A stretch of DNA of 64,000 nt from an uncultured Aquimarina sp. (GCA_947500505.1 CANMSL010000007.1:62001-126000), one strand, 5' to 3'. Positions 31,857-42,345 are shown, counted from the stretch's first letter. Numbers and translations are program-made. The notes: generated by a model not told the origin, from the sequence alone.

Positions 31857-33797
31857 ATGTTGAATCAAGAACGTGTCATCATCGAAAATGTATCTCCCGA
31901 AATTAATAATGGAACATTTTTTATAAAAAGGGTAGTCAATGAAAAGGTTAATGTAACAGCAGATATTATTGGTGATGGTCACGATATAGTTCAGGCAAGT
32001 ATCAAGTACAAACACAAAAGTGAGCGCAATTGGTCTGAAACTAGAATGCAGTCATTAGAAAATGATTTTTGGGAAGGTGAATTTGTAGTTGAGAAACAAG
32101 GATATTATATCTATCAGGTTCAAGGATGGATTGACTATGCTCTGAACTGGCGACACGGAACTATTCGCAAAATAGATGATGGACAATATGTAAAATCAGA
32201 ACTACTGGAAGGAAGAGAATACCTGCAGGCTTTAAGTAAAAATGCTTCAAAAGATGAGAAAGCATATATCAACGAATTGCTTGAAATATTTAAGGATGAA
32301 AAACAGTATGAAACTGCTGTAGCCGAAACCAAAAGTGATAAATTATATCAGCTGTTTTATAAATATCCGTCAAAAGGATTGATGGCTACCTATCAAGATT
32401 TGCACGTATATGTAGACCGTAAAAAAGCAAGATTTAGTACTTGGTATGAATTTTTTCCCAGAAGTGCTTCAGACAAAGAAGGTAAACACGGAACATTTAA
32501 AGATTGTGAGCGCCTGTTGCCACGTATAGCGGAAATGGGATTTGATGTGTTATATTTTCCACCGATTCACCCAATAGGAAAAATAAACAGAAAAGGTAAA
32601 AACAATACAACCAAAGCCTATGAAGGAGATGTAGGATCACCCTGGGGTATCGGTTCTGTAGATGGAGGTCATACGAGTGTGCATAAAGAACTAGGTTCTC
32701 TGGAGGATTTCAAAAGTTTAGTAAAAAAAGCAAAAGATTTAGATTTAGAAATTGCTATGGATTTTGCATTGCAAGCAGCTCCAGATCATCCGTGGGTAAA
32801 AGAATTCCCTGAATTTTTTAAATGGAGACCTGATGGTACCGTTCAATATGCTGAAAATCCTCCTAAAAAATACCAGGATATCCAACCTATTTATTTTGAT
32901 ACCTCTGCCTGGAAAAAGATGTGGAAAGAATTACTCGATACCGCTCTTTTCTGGGTAGAAGAATGTGGTATTAATATATATCGGGTAGACAATCCGCACA
33001 CCAAACCATTTCATTTTTGGGGTTGGCTGATCGAAGAAATCAAAAAGAAACATCCAGATGTGTTGTTTTTGTCCGAGGCATTTACCAAACCTAAAGTAAT
33101 GCAACAACTGGCAAAACAAGGATTCACACAATCTTATACATATTTTACCTGGAGAACAAATAAGCACGAACTTATAGAATATGTTACTGAGTTAACTACA
33201 ACGGATCAAAAAGAATATTTCAGGCCAAATTTTTGGCCCAATACACCGGACATTAATCCATACCACCTGCAGGGAGCAAATGAAGCGATGCATTTAATTC
33301 GCTATGCGCTAGCAGGTACATTGAGTTCCAATGTAGGGGTTTATGGTCCTGTATTCGAACAAATGGTATCAGATGCTATTCCTGGTAAAGAAGAATATTT
33401 GGATAGTGAAAAATATCAATTACGTCATTGGGATTGGAACAAAAAAAATAAGCTTACTACGATTATGGGAAGCTTAAATCATATCCGAAAAGAAAATTCG
33501 GCACTGCAACAAACCAATAATATCAGGTTTTGTCATATAGAAAATGATCAGATCATAGCTTTTTATAAGTATGATAAAGACAGGACCAATGAAGTGTTAA
33601 TCGTAATCAGTTTAGATCCTTACTATTCACAAAAAGGGCATGTGCAGTTGCCGCTACATGAACTAGGAATTGACGCCGGTCATCCTATACAGGTTCATGA
33701 CTTAATAACTAAAAGTAGTTATCACTGGCATGATGAATGGAATTTTGTCGAATTACATCCAGCATTGCCCTTTCATATATTTAAAATTACTAAATGA
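31857..33797 (+). CDS. glgE: Alpha-1,4-glucan:maltose-1-phosphate maltosyltransferase
   Basis: 646 residues. After N-terminal beta-sandwich domains comes the GH13_3 barrel. FDVLYFPPIHPIGKINRKGK is highly typical of GlgE; YRVDNPHTKPFHFW contains the nucleophile D378, and LFLSEAFTKPKVM holds the acid/base E407. GlgE adds maltose units from maltose-1-phosphate to the end of an alpha-1,4-glucan. The maltokinase gene that would supply maltose-1-phosphate starts 8 bases later. A trehalose synthase is not present in the window. Confidence 0.95.
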   Translation: MLNQERVIIENVSPEINNGTFFIKRVVNEKVNVTADIIGDGHDIVQASIKYKHKSERNWSETRMQSLENDFWEGEFVVEKQGYYIYQVQGWIDYALNWRHGTIRKIDDGQYVKSELLEGREYLQALSKNASKDEKAYINELLEIFKDEKQYETAVAETKSDKLYQLFYKYPSKGLMATYQDLHVYVDRKKARFSTWYEFFPRSASDKEGKHGTFKDCERLLPRIAEMGFDVLYFPPIHPIGKINRKGKNNTTKAYEGDVGSPWGIGSVDGGHTSVHKELGSLEDFKSLVKKAKDLDLEIAMDFALQAAPDHPWVKEFPEFFKWRPDGTVQYAENPPKKYQDIQPIYFDTSAWKKMWKELLDTALFWVEECGINIYRVDNPHTKPFHFWGWLIEEIKKKHPDVLFLSEAFTKPKVMQQLAKQGFTQSYTYFTWRTNKHELIEYVTELTTTDQKEYFRPNFWPNTPDINPYHLQGANEAMHLIRYALAGTLSSNVGVYGPVFEQMVSDAIPGKEEYLDSEKYQLRHWDWNKKNKLTTIMGSLNHIRKENSALQQTNNIRFCHIENDQIIAFYKYDKDRTNEVLIVISLDPYYSQKGHVQLPLHELGIDAGHPIQVHDLITKSSYHWHDEWNFVELHPALPFHIFKITK

Positions 33798-33805
33798 TGT
33801 AAAAA

Positions 33806-35446
33806 ATGTCTGACACCAACCTAAAGAAAGACCTTAACGATTCGTACACCTATGAGTCGGAATGGTCTGAACTATTCGGAAACCCCAAATTTATTAAGGA
33901 GTTTAGTGAAGATATCTTGGAGCCTTATATTATAACCAAACGTTGGTATGGCGGAAAAGCAAGTGCTTTAAAATATATTGAGCTGGTTGACCATTTCAGG
34001 ATAGAAAATGGAGATGATTTATTCTATGGTTTAGTATTGGAAGTTAATTTTAGAGAAGCATTTGTTCAGAACTATTTCATACCTCTGGCTCTAGTGACTG
34101 ATCATAATTATGCCAAGGATGAAATAATTACTAAGATTAAGCTGAATGATAAACAAGGATTTCTGGTTGATGCCACGCTATTGGAATCATTTAGAAAACA
34201 AATATTTGAGAAAATATTAGAAGGTGCCAAAAGTAAATATGAAGAATTAGAGTTTAGACGAGGTAGAGGTTGTAAGGATAACCAATATATATCATCAAAA
34301 CCAATGGGAGTAGAGCAAAGCAATACTTCAATAATTTTTAATGATACATATATTCTGAAGATTTTCAGAAGAATTTTTGTAGATCAAAATCCAGATTATG
34401 AAATTAATAAATACCTTACGGATAAAGGAGTTTTTAAAAATACTCCTAAATATAGTGGTAGCATAACCTTACGTTTTTCTGATAAAAATGTAATAACATT
34501 AGCACTAATGCAAAGATTAGTGCCGAATCAGGGAGATGCGTGGGAGTATTTTCTGGATCAATTAAAAGATATTTTTAAAACTTTAAATGTTGTACGACCA
34601 GACATCTTACAGCTAAAACCGGTTGATATGTTCGATAAGGTGGATTATACCGAACTTCCGGAAGAAATACGTCAATCAGTACCTTTATCTTTCTTTGATG
34701 ATATCATACAGTTAGGCCTTAGAACCGCACAGATGCACGTAACCCTGGGATTAGAGCGCGTGAATATACAGTTTACACCACAAACCTATAGCAATGATTA
34801 TTCGGTTTGGTTAAAAAATAGGCTAATTTATCAGTTTGAAAACCGAGTCAACCTGGTCGAAAACAATCTTCATAAATTAAAAGGCTTACGACTTGATCTG
34901 GCACAGCAATTTTTGGATAATAAAAAAATTATACGAAAAAAATTACTTGATTTTGATGAATCAAAACTAAAAGGAGAGCGTATTCGTATTCACGGAGATT
35001 ATCATTTAGGTCAAGTACTCGTAGATAAAGGAGATTTTTATATAATTGACTTTGAGGGAGAGCCGGAAAGTACCATTCGGGATCGAAAGGTTAAACAATC
35101 TCCTCTTAAAGATGTAGCAGGAGTTTTCAGGTCCTTTAATTATGCAGTATATGCTACCATATTTAATAATCTCGAAAATTTCCAATATTCTAAAGAAGAA
35201 TTATTCCATTTTGCAGATGTTCTATACAGTTATATGACTGCTATTTTTCTAAGGAAATATGTGAAGTATGTGCAGTCACATAACCTAAGTATTGGATACT
35301 ATAAAGAGATAAAATTTATGTTGGAATATTGTTTATTAGAAAAAGCTGTGTATGAGCTTGGTTATGAGTTAAATAGCAGACCGAAATGGGCAGTTATTCC
35401 ATTAAAAGGAATTTCAAAAATTATTAATAACCAACAAAAAATATGA
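33806..35446 (+). CDS. Maltokinase (Pep2/Mak type)
   Basis: 546 residues. The N-terminal cap (KRWYGGKASALKYIELVDHF) and the C-terminal aminoglycoside-phosphotransferase-like kinase domain, with RIHGDYHLGQVLVDKGDFYI and IDFEGEP (Brenner and DFE motifs), match maltokinases. It phosphorylates maltose at C1 with ATP, feeding GlgE. In many bacteria the domain is fused to trehalose synthase; here it is a free protein. It overlaps the glgB start by 4 bases and is surely cotranscribed. Confidence 0.9.
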   Translation: MSDTNLKKDLNDSYTYESEWSELFGNPKFIKEFSEDILEPYIITKRWYGGKASALKYIELVDHFRIENGDDLFYGLVLEVNFREAFVQNYFIPLALVTDHNYAKDEIITKIKLNDKQGFLVDATLLESFRKQIFEKILEGAKSKYEELEFRRGRGCKDNQYISSKPMGVEQSNTSIIFNDTYILKIFRRIFVDQNPDYEINKYLTDKGVFKNTPKYSGSITLRFSDKNVITLALMQRLVPNQGDAWEYFLDQLKDIFKTLNVVRPDILQLKPVDMFDKVDYTELPEEIRQSVPLSFFDDIIQLGLRTAQMHVTLGLERVNIQFTPQTYSNDYSVWLKNRLIYQFENRVNLVENNLHKLKGLRLDLAQQFLDNKKIIRKKLLDFDESKLKGERIRIHGDYHLGQVLVDKGDFYIIDFEGEPESTIRDRKVKQSPLKDVAGVFRSFNYAVYATIFNNLENFQYSKEELFHFADVLYSYMTAIFLRKYVKYVQSHNLSIGYYKEIKFMLEYCLLEKAVYELGYELNSRPKWAVIPLKGISKIINNQQKI

Positions 35447-37353
35447 GTAAAGTAATAGTACATAGTATATTTTCTGAATTTGATATCAATCTTTTTAAAG
35501 CTGGGAAGCATTACAGGCTGTATGAAAAATTTGGATCACACATTACCACGGTCAATGGTGTAAAGGGAACCTATTTTGCTGTTTGGGCTCCATCCGCCAA
35601 ATCGGTTTCGGTTATTGGAGATTTTAATTTTTGGATAGAAGGAGAACATCAGTTACACGTTCGCTGGGATGAATCAGGAATATGGGAAGGTTTTATTCCT
35701 GATGTAGGAAAAGGCAGTGTCTATAAATATAAAATTCATTCTCATAATAATGATATTAAGACAGAGAAAGCAGATCCCTACGCCCGTAGATGTGAGCATC
35801 CCCCAAAAACTGCTTCTATAGTCTGGGAAGATTCCTATGACTGGCAAGATACCAAATGGATGAAAAAAAGAAAAAAGAAGAATGCTATAGATGCTCCTTT
35901 TTCTGTCTATGAAGTACATATAGGATCCTGGAAACGCAAAATTGAAGAAGATAGGTCTTTATCTTACGTCGAATTAGCGGATGAACTGGTTTCATATGTC
36001 AAAGAAATGAATTTTACTCACGTAGAATTAATGCCTGTTATGGAGTATCCTTACGACCCTTCCTGGGGATATCAACTAACCGGATATTTCGCACCTACAT
36101 CACGTTTTGGATATCCAGAAGAATTTAAATTGTTGGTTGATAAGTTACATCAAAATGATATCGGAATCCTGTTGGACTGGGTACCATCACATTTCCCTGA
36201 AGACGCCCACGGATTGGGTTTTTTTGATGGATCTTCTTTGTATGAACATCCTGATAAACGAAAAGGATATCATCCGGACTGGAAAAGTCTGATATTTAAT
36301 TATGGTAGAAACGAAGTAAAGAGCTTTTTGATCAGTAATGCGATTTTTTGGTTAGATCAATACCACGCAGATGGTTTACGTGTGGACGCAGTGGCATCTA
36401 TGTTATTCCTTGATTACTCCAGAGAAGAAGGAGAATGGGAACCAAACATCTATGGAGGAAGAGAAAACCTGGAGGCAATTGGTTTTATGAAAGAATTGAA
36501 CGAAGAAGTGTATAAAAGTTTCCCGGATGTACAGACAATTGCCGAAGAATCTACATCGTTTCCAATGGTGTCTAAACCTACTTTTCTGGGAGGTCTTGGT
36601 TTTGGTATGAAATGGATGATGGGTTGGATGCACGATACTTTGCAATATTTTGCAAAAGAAGCTATTTATAGGAAACATCATCAAAACGATCTTACCTTCA
36701 GTATGACCTACGCATTTACCGAAAATTTTATGCTACCATTATCACATGATGAAGTAGTATACGGTAAAAAAAGTATTATAGGTAGAATGCCTGGAGATGA
36801 ATGGCAACAGTTTGCAAATCTTAGGCTATTATATAGTTATATGTTTACACATCCTGGTACAAATTTACTATTTATGGGAGCTGAATTCGGACAAAGAGAA
36901 GAGTGGAATTTTCAAAGCAGTTTAGATTGGCACCTATTGCAGTATGAGTATCATTCCGGAGTCAAAAAACTTATCTCAGATCTAAATTCACTATATAAAA
37001 AGTATCCTGCTCTATATCAAAAACAGTTTAGTGCTGATGGTTTTGAATGGATAAGTTATGATGATCACGAGAATTCTGTTGTAGCCTATATGCGCAAAGG
37101 AAATAAAACAACAGATGCCCTGGTAATTGCTTGTAATTTTACACCCGTACCAAGAACTGATTATCGTATAGGATTGCCGGGAAAGGGTAAACTGGTCCAG
37201 ATATTTAACAGTGATGAAAGCGAATATGGAGGTACTGGGGATTTTAAAGCAGAAACAATTATAATCGAAGAAAAGAATTGGCACCATAAAGAATACTCAG
37301 CAAAGGTTACCATACCGCCTTTAAGCGCTGTAGTTTTTAAAATAGAGAAATAA
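35443..37353 (+). CDS. glgB: 1,4-alpha-glucan branching enzyme (GH13)
   Basis: 636 residues: a CBM48 domain (GTYFAVWAPSAKSVSVIGDF) then the GH13 barrel. Catalytic residues are visible: D315 in GLRVDAVASM, E368 in TIAEESTSF, and the Asp in PLSHDEVVYGKKS. It cleaves alpha-1,4 linkages and reattaches them as alpha-1,6 branches. Together with GlgA, GlgC, GlgE and maltokinase this completes a branched glucan pathway. The start overlaps the maltokinase stop. Confidence 0.96.
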   Translation: MSKVIVHSIFSEFDINLFKAGKHYRLYEKFGSHITTVNGVKGTYFAVWAPSAKSVSVIGDFNFWIEGEHQLHVRWDESGIWEGFIPDVGKGSVYKYKIHSHNNDIKTEKADPYARRCEHPPKTASIVWEDSYDWQDTKWMKKRKKKNAIDAPFSVYEVHIGSWKRKIEEDRSLSYVELADELVSYVKEMNFTHVELMPVMEYPYDPSWGYQLTGYFAPTSRFGYPEEFKLLVDKLHQNDIGILLDWVPSHFPEDAHGLGFFDGSSLYEHPDKRKGYHPDWKSLIFNYGRNEVKSFLISNAIFWLDQYHADGLRVDAVASMLFLDYSREEGEWEPNIYGGRENLEAIGFMKELNEEVYKSFPDVQTIAEESTSFPMVSKPTFLGGLGFGMKWMMGWMHDTLQYFAKEAIYRKHHQNDLTFSMTYAFTENFMLPLSHDEVVYGKKSIIGRMPGDEWQQFANLRLLYSYMFTHPGTNLLFMGAEFGQREEWNFQSSLDWHLLQYEYHSGVKKLISDLNSLYKKYPALYQKQFSADGFEWISYDDHENSVVAYMRKGNKTTDALVIACNFTPVPRTDYRIGLPGKGKLVQIFNSDESEYGGTGDFKAETIIIEEKNWHHKEYSAKVTIPPLSAVVFKIEK

Positions 37354-37442
37354 GTTTACTTCTTAAAAATTCAAGTTTTCCCAGATTAATTTCGAATCAT
37401 CCGAGACTGCGTAGTAAACAATTGTTAATTGATGAAAGTTTC

Positions 37443-37453
37443 AAACGTTTTCG
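37443..37453. promoter_or_regulatory. LacI-type half site before the GH31 gene
   Basis: AAACGTTTTCG, the reverse complement of the half site at 31716 and a perfect match to one half of CGAAAACGTTTTCG. It lies about 100 bases upstream of the alpha-glucosidase. Confidence 0.35.
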
Positions 37454-37555
37454 TTAATTTTTCTTAATAAATACTATTTAAAAGAGTTCATTTATTGCCA
37501 TAGATGTTGTTTTTTTACATAACAAAGAAGTAAATGAAAAAGAAACCAATCAGCT

Positions 37556-39958
37556 ATGATTACTAATACAGAGTTAGAAGTTAAAGGAAATTTATTTCCG
37601 GGAAAAATAATTTCCTTTTCACAAAATGTAGATAAGATCAATTTCACTACAGAAAATGGTGTTATTCTTCAAGTAACCATCATCAGGGGAAGCGTTGTAC
37701 GCTTCAGATATGCTACCGATAATAACTTCGAGAAAGACTTTTCATATGCTATTAGCGAAAAAGGGGTAAGAGGCTATAGTGAACTTGAAGTAAAAGAGCA
37801 TAAAGAGGAATATGAAATAACCACGAAAAGAATAAAAATTTATATTGCTAAAGACAATATTCAAGTTACCATAAAGGATAAAGAAGAAAATATTATCTGT
37901 AAAGATGATTGGGGCTTTCATTGGGAACAAAGTTATGAGTATGGTGGTAACATTGTAAAAATGAGTAAATCTGCTCCCCAGGGAGAATGTTACTATGGCT
38001 TAGGAGACAAACCGATGCACCTTAATCTAAAAGGAAAACGAATAGAAAACTGGGCCACGGATCAGTATGCATTTGGTAAAGATCAGGATCCGTTATATAA
38101 AAGTGTTCCTTTTTACATAGGAATGTATGAAGAAAAAGCATATGGAATTTTTTTCGACAATTCTTTTAAAACGTTCTTCGATTTCTGTAATGAACGTCGA
38201 AATGTAACTAGTTTCTGGGCGCACGGAGGAGAAATGAATTACTATTTCTTTTACGGGCCTAATATGCAGGATGTGATTACCAGATATACGGACCTCACTG
38301 GTAAACCTGAACTGCCACCTTTATGGGCATTAGGATACCATCAGTGTAAGTGGAGTTATTATCCCGAAAGTAAAGTAAAAGAAGTTACTACAAAATTTAG
38401 AGATCTTAAAATACCGTGTGATGCTATTTATCTGGATATTGACTATATGGATGGATTTAGGTGTTTTACCTGGAATAAAGAATATTTTCCGGATCCTAAA
38501 CGTATGGTTCAGGAATTAGCAGAAGATGGTTATAAAACTGTAGTAATTATAGATCCGGGAATTAAAATTGATGATGATTACTGGGTCTATCAAGAAGCTA
38601 TGGAAAAAGATTATTTCTGCAAGCGGGCGGACGGGCCATATATGAGAGGAAAAGTATGGCCTGGAGAATGTTTTTTTCCTGATTTTACAAATCCCGAAGT
38701 GAGAGAATGGTGGGCAGGATTATTTAAGGAACTTATTGATGAAATAGGTGTCAAAGGAGTTTGGAATGATATGAATGAACCTGCCGTGATGGAAGTTCCT
38801 GGAAAAACGTTTCCTGATGATGTTCGACATAATTATGATGGCAATCCTTGTAGTCACAGAAAGGCACATAATATTTATGGTACTCAAATGGCGAGAGCGA
38901 CCTATGAAGGTATCAAAAGATTTGGATATCCGAAAAGGCCATTTGTAATTACCAGATCGGCATATTCAGGAGCGCAACGTTACACTTCTTCTTGGACAGG
39001 AGATAATGTGGCTACTTGGGAACACCTTTGGATCGCTAATATTCAGGCGCAACGTATGAGTATGAGTGGTATGTCATTTACAGGTAGTGATATTGGTGGA
39101 TTTGCAGAGCATCCTACAGGAGAATTGTACGCTCGGTGGATACAGTTAGGCGTATTCCACCCTTTCTGTCGTACACATTCGTCAGGGGATCACGGTAATC
39201 AGGAACCCTGGACATTTGGCGAAGAAGTTATAGATGTTACCAGAAAATATGTAGAGCTACGCTATCAGTTACTTCCGTATTTGTATACTATGTTTTGGGA
39301 ATACGCGGAGGAAGGAATACCGATGTTAAAATCCCTTGTGCTCTATGATCAGTTAGATCCTCAAACACATTATAGAACAGATGAATTTGTTTTTGGAAGC
39401 CAAATATTAGTATGTCCTGTTCAGGAACCAAATGCAAAAGGTAGACGATTATACATACCTAGAGGAAACTGGTATAATTACTGGACCCGGGAATATGTAA
39501 AAGGGGGCTTGGAACAATGGGTAGATGCCGATCTGGATACCATTCCTTTATTTATTAAAGAAGGTGCTATTATACCTAAATATCCGATTCAGCAGTATGT
39601 TGGTGAAAAGAAGATCGATGAACTAAAATTAGAAGTATACTATAAATTAGGAAACAAAGAGGTTTCTAGAGTATATGAAGACGCACAAGATGGTTATGAC
39701 TATACAAAAGGTCGATTTAGTCTCAGAAGTTTTGCTTTTACCGGAAAAGAGAATGAAATTATCATTCAGCAACATAAAAACGGAACCTATATTACTGAAT
39801 ATGAAAGTATGAAAATTGAATTGATTGGATTACCATTTACTATTAATCAAATTGAAATTGATAATGTCGTAGTGCCTTTAAAAGATCTGAAATTTAATCC
39901 GAATGATAATACCGTTGTCGTTCCCAAAGATTTTGCAGAGCTACATATTACTGCATAA
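37556..39958 (+). CDS. Alpha-glucosidase, GH31 family
   Basis: 800 residues with the usual GH31 layout: N-terminal beta domain, catalytic barrel and C-terminal beta domains. PPLWALGYHQCKWSYYPE and IYLDIDYMDGFRCFTW open the barrel. GVWNDMNEPAVM holds the nucleophile D405, and SSWTGDNVATWEHL the acid/base D483. No signal peptide is seen, so it acts in the cytosol on short alpha-glucans, releasing glucose. It belongs to the glucan locus but has its own 200-base upstream region with a possible operator. Confidence 0.93.
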   Translation: MITNTELEVKGNLFPGKIISFSQNVDKINFTTENGVILQVTIIRGSVVRFRYATDNNFEKDFSYAISEKGVRGYSELEVKEHKEEYEITTKRIKIYIAKDNIQVTIKDKEENIICKDDWGFHWEQSYEYGGNIVKMSKSAPQGECYYGLGDKPMHLNLKGKRIENWATDQYAFGKDQDPLYKSVPFYIGMYEEKAYGIFFDNSFKTFFDFCNERRNVTSFWAHGGEMNYYFFYGPNMQDVITRYTDLTGKPELPPLWALGYHQCKWSYYPESKVKEVTTKFRDLKIPCDAIYLDIDYMDGFRCFTWNKEYFPDPKRMVQELAEDGYKTVVIIDPGIKIDDDYWVYQEAMEKDYFCKRADGPYMRGKVWPGECFFPDFTNPEVREWWAGLFKELIDEIGVKGVWNDMNEPAVMEVPGKTFPDDVRHNYDGNPCSHRKAHNIYGTQMARATYEGIKRFGYPKRPFVITRSAYSGAQRYTSSWTGDNVATWEHLWIANIQAQRMSMSGMSFTGSDIGGFAEHPTGELYARWIQLGVFHPFCRTHSSGDHGNQEPWTFGEEVIDVTRKYVELRYQLLPYLYTMFWEYAEEGIPMLKSLVLYDQLDPQTHYRTDEFVFGSQILVCPVQEPNAKGRRLYIPRGNWYNYWTREYVKGGLEQWVDADLDTIPLFIKEGAIIPKYPIQQYVGEKKIDELKLEVYYKLGNKEVSRVYEDAQDGYDYTKGRFSLRSFAFTGKENEIIIQQHKNGTYITEYESMKIELIGLPFTINQIEIDNVVVPLKDLKFNPNDNTVVVPKDFAELHITA

Positions 39959-40079
39959 AGATTTAACAATCAATAGTATATAATTTGATTTTCAAATGAG
40001 TTAAAATAGAAATCGATTATGGTATCATACATCTCGGTTTTTCGTAATTTTAACAATTAATATTTCACAATACATCATT

Positions 40080-40901
40080 ATGAAAACAAAAAATATATTG
40101 GTTGCGTTTGGAGCTACATTACTCTTTTTGTCTTGTGCGACAAATCCTTTTACAGGTAAACAAACGTTGGCATTAGTACCTAATTCTCAGATTTTACCGA
40201 TGGCTTTTCAGCAATATAATCAGTTTCTAGGAGAAAATAAGGTTGTAAGAGGAACTACTGAATCTGAAATGGTGACCCGTGTTGGGCAAAGAATTGCAAA
40301 AGCATCTGAACGATGGTTAAATGCTAATGGCTATACAGGATATCTGAAAGATTATAAGTGGGAATACAACCTTGTCGAAGATAAAACGGTTAATGCCTGG
40401 TGTATGCCTGGTGGAAAAATAGTTTTCTACACAGGTATTATGCCCATTGCACAAAATGAAACAGGAGTAGCTGCGATTATGGGTCACGAAGTAGCTCACG
40501 CTTTAGCAAATCACGGGCAGCAAAGAATGAGTGCTGCACAACTGCAACAAGTTGCTGGAGTTGCCACAACAGTAGCCGCTAGTGGGCGAAGTGCAGAAAC
40601 TCAACAAATTATCGGAACTGCATTTGGCTTAGGAAGTCAACTGGGAGTAATGTTGCCATTTAGCAGAAGTCACGAAACGGAAGCAGATCGTATTGGATTG
40701 CAACTAATGGCAATTGCAGGTTATAATCCTGATGAAGCAGCAGAACTATGGAAAAGAATGAAAGCAAGCAGTGGAGGACAAAATCCACCTGAGTTTTTGA
40801 GTACGCATCCTCATCCTGACACCAGGATTGCTAATCTGAATGCTTGGGCCCCCGCGGCAAAAGCTGAAGCTAAAAAATTCGGTGTAACAAGCTTTAAATA
40901 A
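40080..40901 (+). CDS. M48 family zinc metallopeptidase, lipoprotein
   Basis: 273 residues. The signal peptide ends with the lipobox FLSC (C19). The zinc site HEVAH is at 136-140 in AAIMGHEVAHALANHG, and the third ligand lies in SHETEADRIGLQLMAIAGYN. STHPHPDTRIANLNAW closes the domain. This matches YggG/LoiP-type peptidases, which are membrane-attached in the envelope and degrade damaged proteins. The gene is followed by a strong terminator. Confidence 0.92.
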   Translation: MKTKNILVAFGATLLFLSCATNPFTGKQTLALVPNSQILPMAFQQYNQFLGENKVVRGTTESEMVTRVGQRIAKASERWLNANGYTGYLKDYKWEYNLVEDKTVNAWCMPGGKIVFYTGIMPIAQNETGVAAIMGHEVAHALANHGQQRMSAAQLQQVAGVATTVAASGRSAETQQIIGTAFGLGSQLGVMLPFSRSHETEADRIGLQLMAIAGYNPDEAAELWKRMKASSGGQNPPEFLSTHPHPDTRIANLNAWAPAAKAEAKKFGVTSFK

Positions 40902-40943
40902 TTACTATTTTTAAATTCTTAAAAAGATTATAACTATTTTAGG

Positions 40944-40974
40944 AGCTGTTCTAAAAATTTAGAACAGCTTTTTT
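40944..40974 (+). terminator. Strong intrinsic terminator after the M48 gene
   Basis: A 12-bp perfect stem (AGCTGTTCTAAA and its complement, two bases between) is followed by TTTTTT. It lies 43 bases past the stop and just before the transporter gene. Confidence 0.92.
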
Positions 40975-40985
40975 AATATTGTTAT

Positions 40986-42275
40986 ATGAGAGAAATACTA
41001 CCCAAAGGGCATAAAAAATTATTAAATGCTTGGGCTTTTTACGATTGGGCGAACTCTGTTTATAGTTTAACCATTGTATCCGCGATATTTCCAATTTTCT
41101 ATGGATCATTATTTGAAAAAGGAGAAACTATCGAAATTTTTGGAGGAGCCATAAGAAGTACACCACTGATCAATTATGCTACCGCTATTGGATTTATAAT
41201 AGTTGCGTTAGTGTCTCCAATATTATCCGGTATTGCCGATTACTTGGGTAATAAAAAAACATTCATGAAATTTTTTAATTATCTGGGTGCATTATCTTGT
41301 ATTGGATTGTATTGGTTTAGCGTAGATCAGATTTATTTTAGCTTGTTATGCTATATTTTGGCTCTTGTAGGTTTTTGGGGAAGTATAGTGTTCTATAACT
41401 CATACTTACCTGATATTGCATTTCCCGAACAACATGATAGAATAAGTGCGAAGGGGTATTCTTTAGGATATATTGGCAGTGTCATTTTACTTTTGGTTAA
41501 CTTGGGGATGGTGATGTCTGCGTCAACAGATGAAGCCAGAATAGATGCTATGAAGTATTCTTTCATTTTGGTGGGAGTATGGTGGATCCTCTTTAGCCAG
41601 TTTTCATATTACTATTTGCCAAAAGGAAATACAGGTCATAAATTAACAAATAATGTCTTATTCAATGGTTTTAGAGAGTTAAGGACAGTTTGGAGAAACA
41701 TGAGTGATAATATTCGACTGAAAAGATATTTAGTGGCCTTCTTCATATATAGTATGGCTGTGCAAACTGTAATGTTAGTAGCAACATATTTTGGTGAACA
41801 AGAAATAAACTGGGGTGGCGACAGTGAGAAAACTATGGGATTAATTCTTAGCATATTAATTATTCAATTGGTAGCCGTGGGAGGTGCATATTTAACCTCT
41901 ATGTGCTCTACTAAATATGGCAATATCCCAACGCTAATCGGAATAAATATGATTTGGGTGATGCTTTGTATTTATGCATTTTTTGTAACAGAACCTATTC
42001 AGTTTTATGGAACTGCTGGTTTTGTTGGTCTTGTTATGGGAGGCATCCAAGCATTATCACGTTCTACATATTCTAAGTTTTTACCAAAAACAGAAGATAC
42101 CACATCCTATTTTAGCTTCTATGATGTTTCAGAAAAAGTAGGGATTGTTATCGGAATGGGTATTTATGCTACGGTAGATTTGATTACAGGAAGTATGAGA
42201 AATGCAATATTATTCTTAGTTGTATTTTTCGCTCTAGGTATTTTGTTGTTGTTCAGAGTTCCTAGAGAAAAATAA
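40986..42275 (+). CDS. MFS transporter of the UMF1/Atg22-like family
   Basis: 429 residues with 11-12 predicted membrane helices. AWAFYDWANSVYSLTIVSAI is the hallmark N-terminal motif of the UMF1 (ATG22-like) MFS group. LSGIADYLGNKKTFMKFFNY is the A-like loop, and GLVMGGIQALSRSTYSKFLP is another typical segment. Yeast Atg22 exports amino acids from the vacuole; bacterial substrates are unknown. It starts just after the terminator of the M48 gene, so it needs its own promoter within or behind the hairpin. Confidence 0.88.
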   Translation: MREILPKGHKKLLNAWAFYDWANSVYSLTIVSAIFPIFYGSLFEKGETIEIFGGAIRSTPLINYATAIGFIIVALVSPILSGIADYLGNKKTFMKFFNYLGALSCIGLYWFSVDQIYFSLLCYILALVGFWGSIVFYNSYLPDIAFPEQHDRISAKGYSLGYIGSVILLLVNLGMVMSASTDEARIDAMKYSFILVGVWWILFSQFSYYYLPKGNTGHKLTNNVLFNGFRELRTVWRNMSDNIRLKRYLVAFFIYSMAVQTVMLVATYFGEQEINWGGDSEKTMGLILSILIIQLVAVGGAYLTSMCSTKYGNIPTLIGINMIWVMLCIYAFFVTEPIQFYGTAGFVGLVMGGIQALSRSTYSKFLPKTEDTTSYFSFYDVSEKVGIVIGMGIYATVDLITGSMRNAILFLVVFFALGILLLFRVPREK

Positions 42276-42345
42276 TATTTAAGCTTTCGTATACGAATTA
42301 AAGATTTTTCTGAAAGAGGACATGTCTACGTACCTCTTGGATTAC

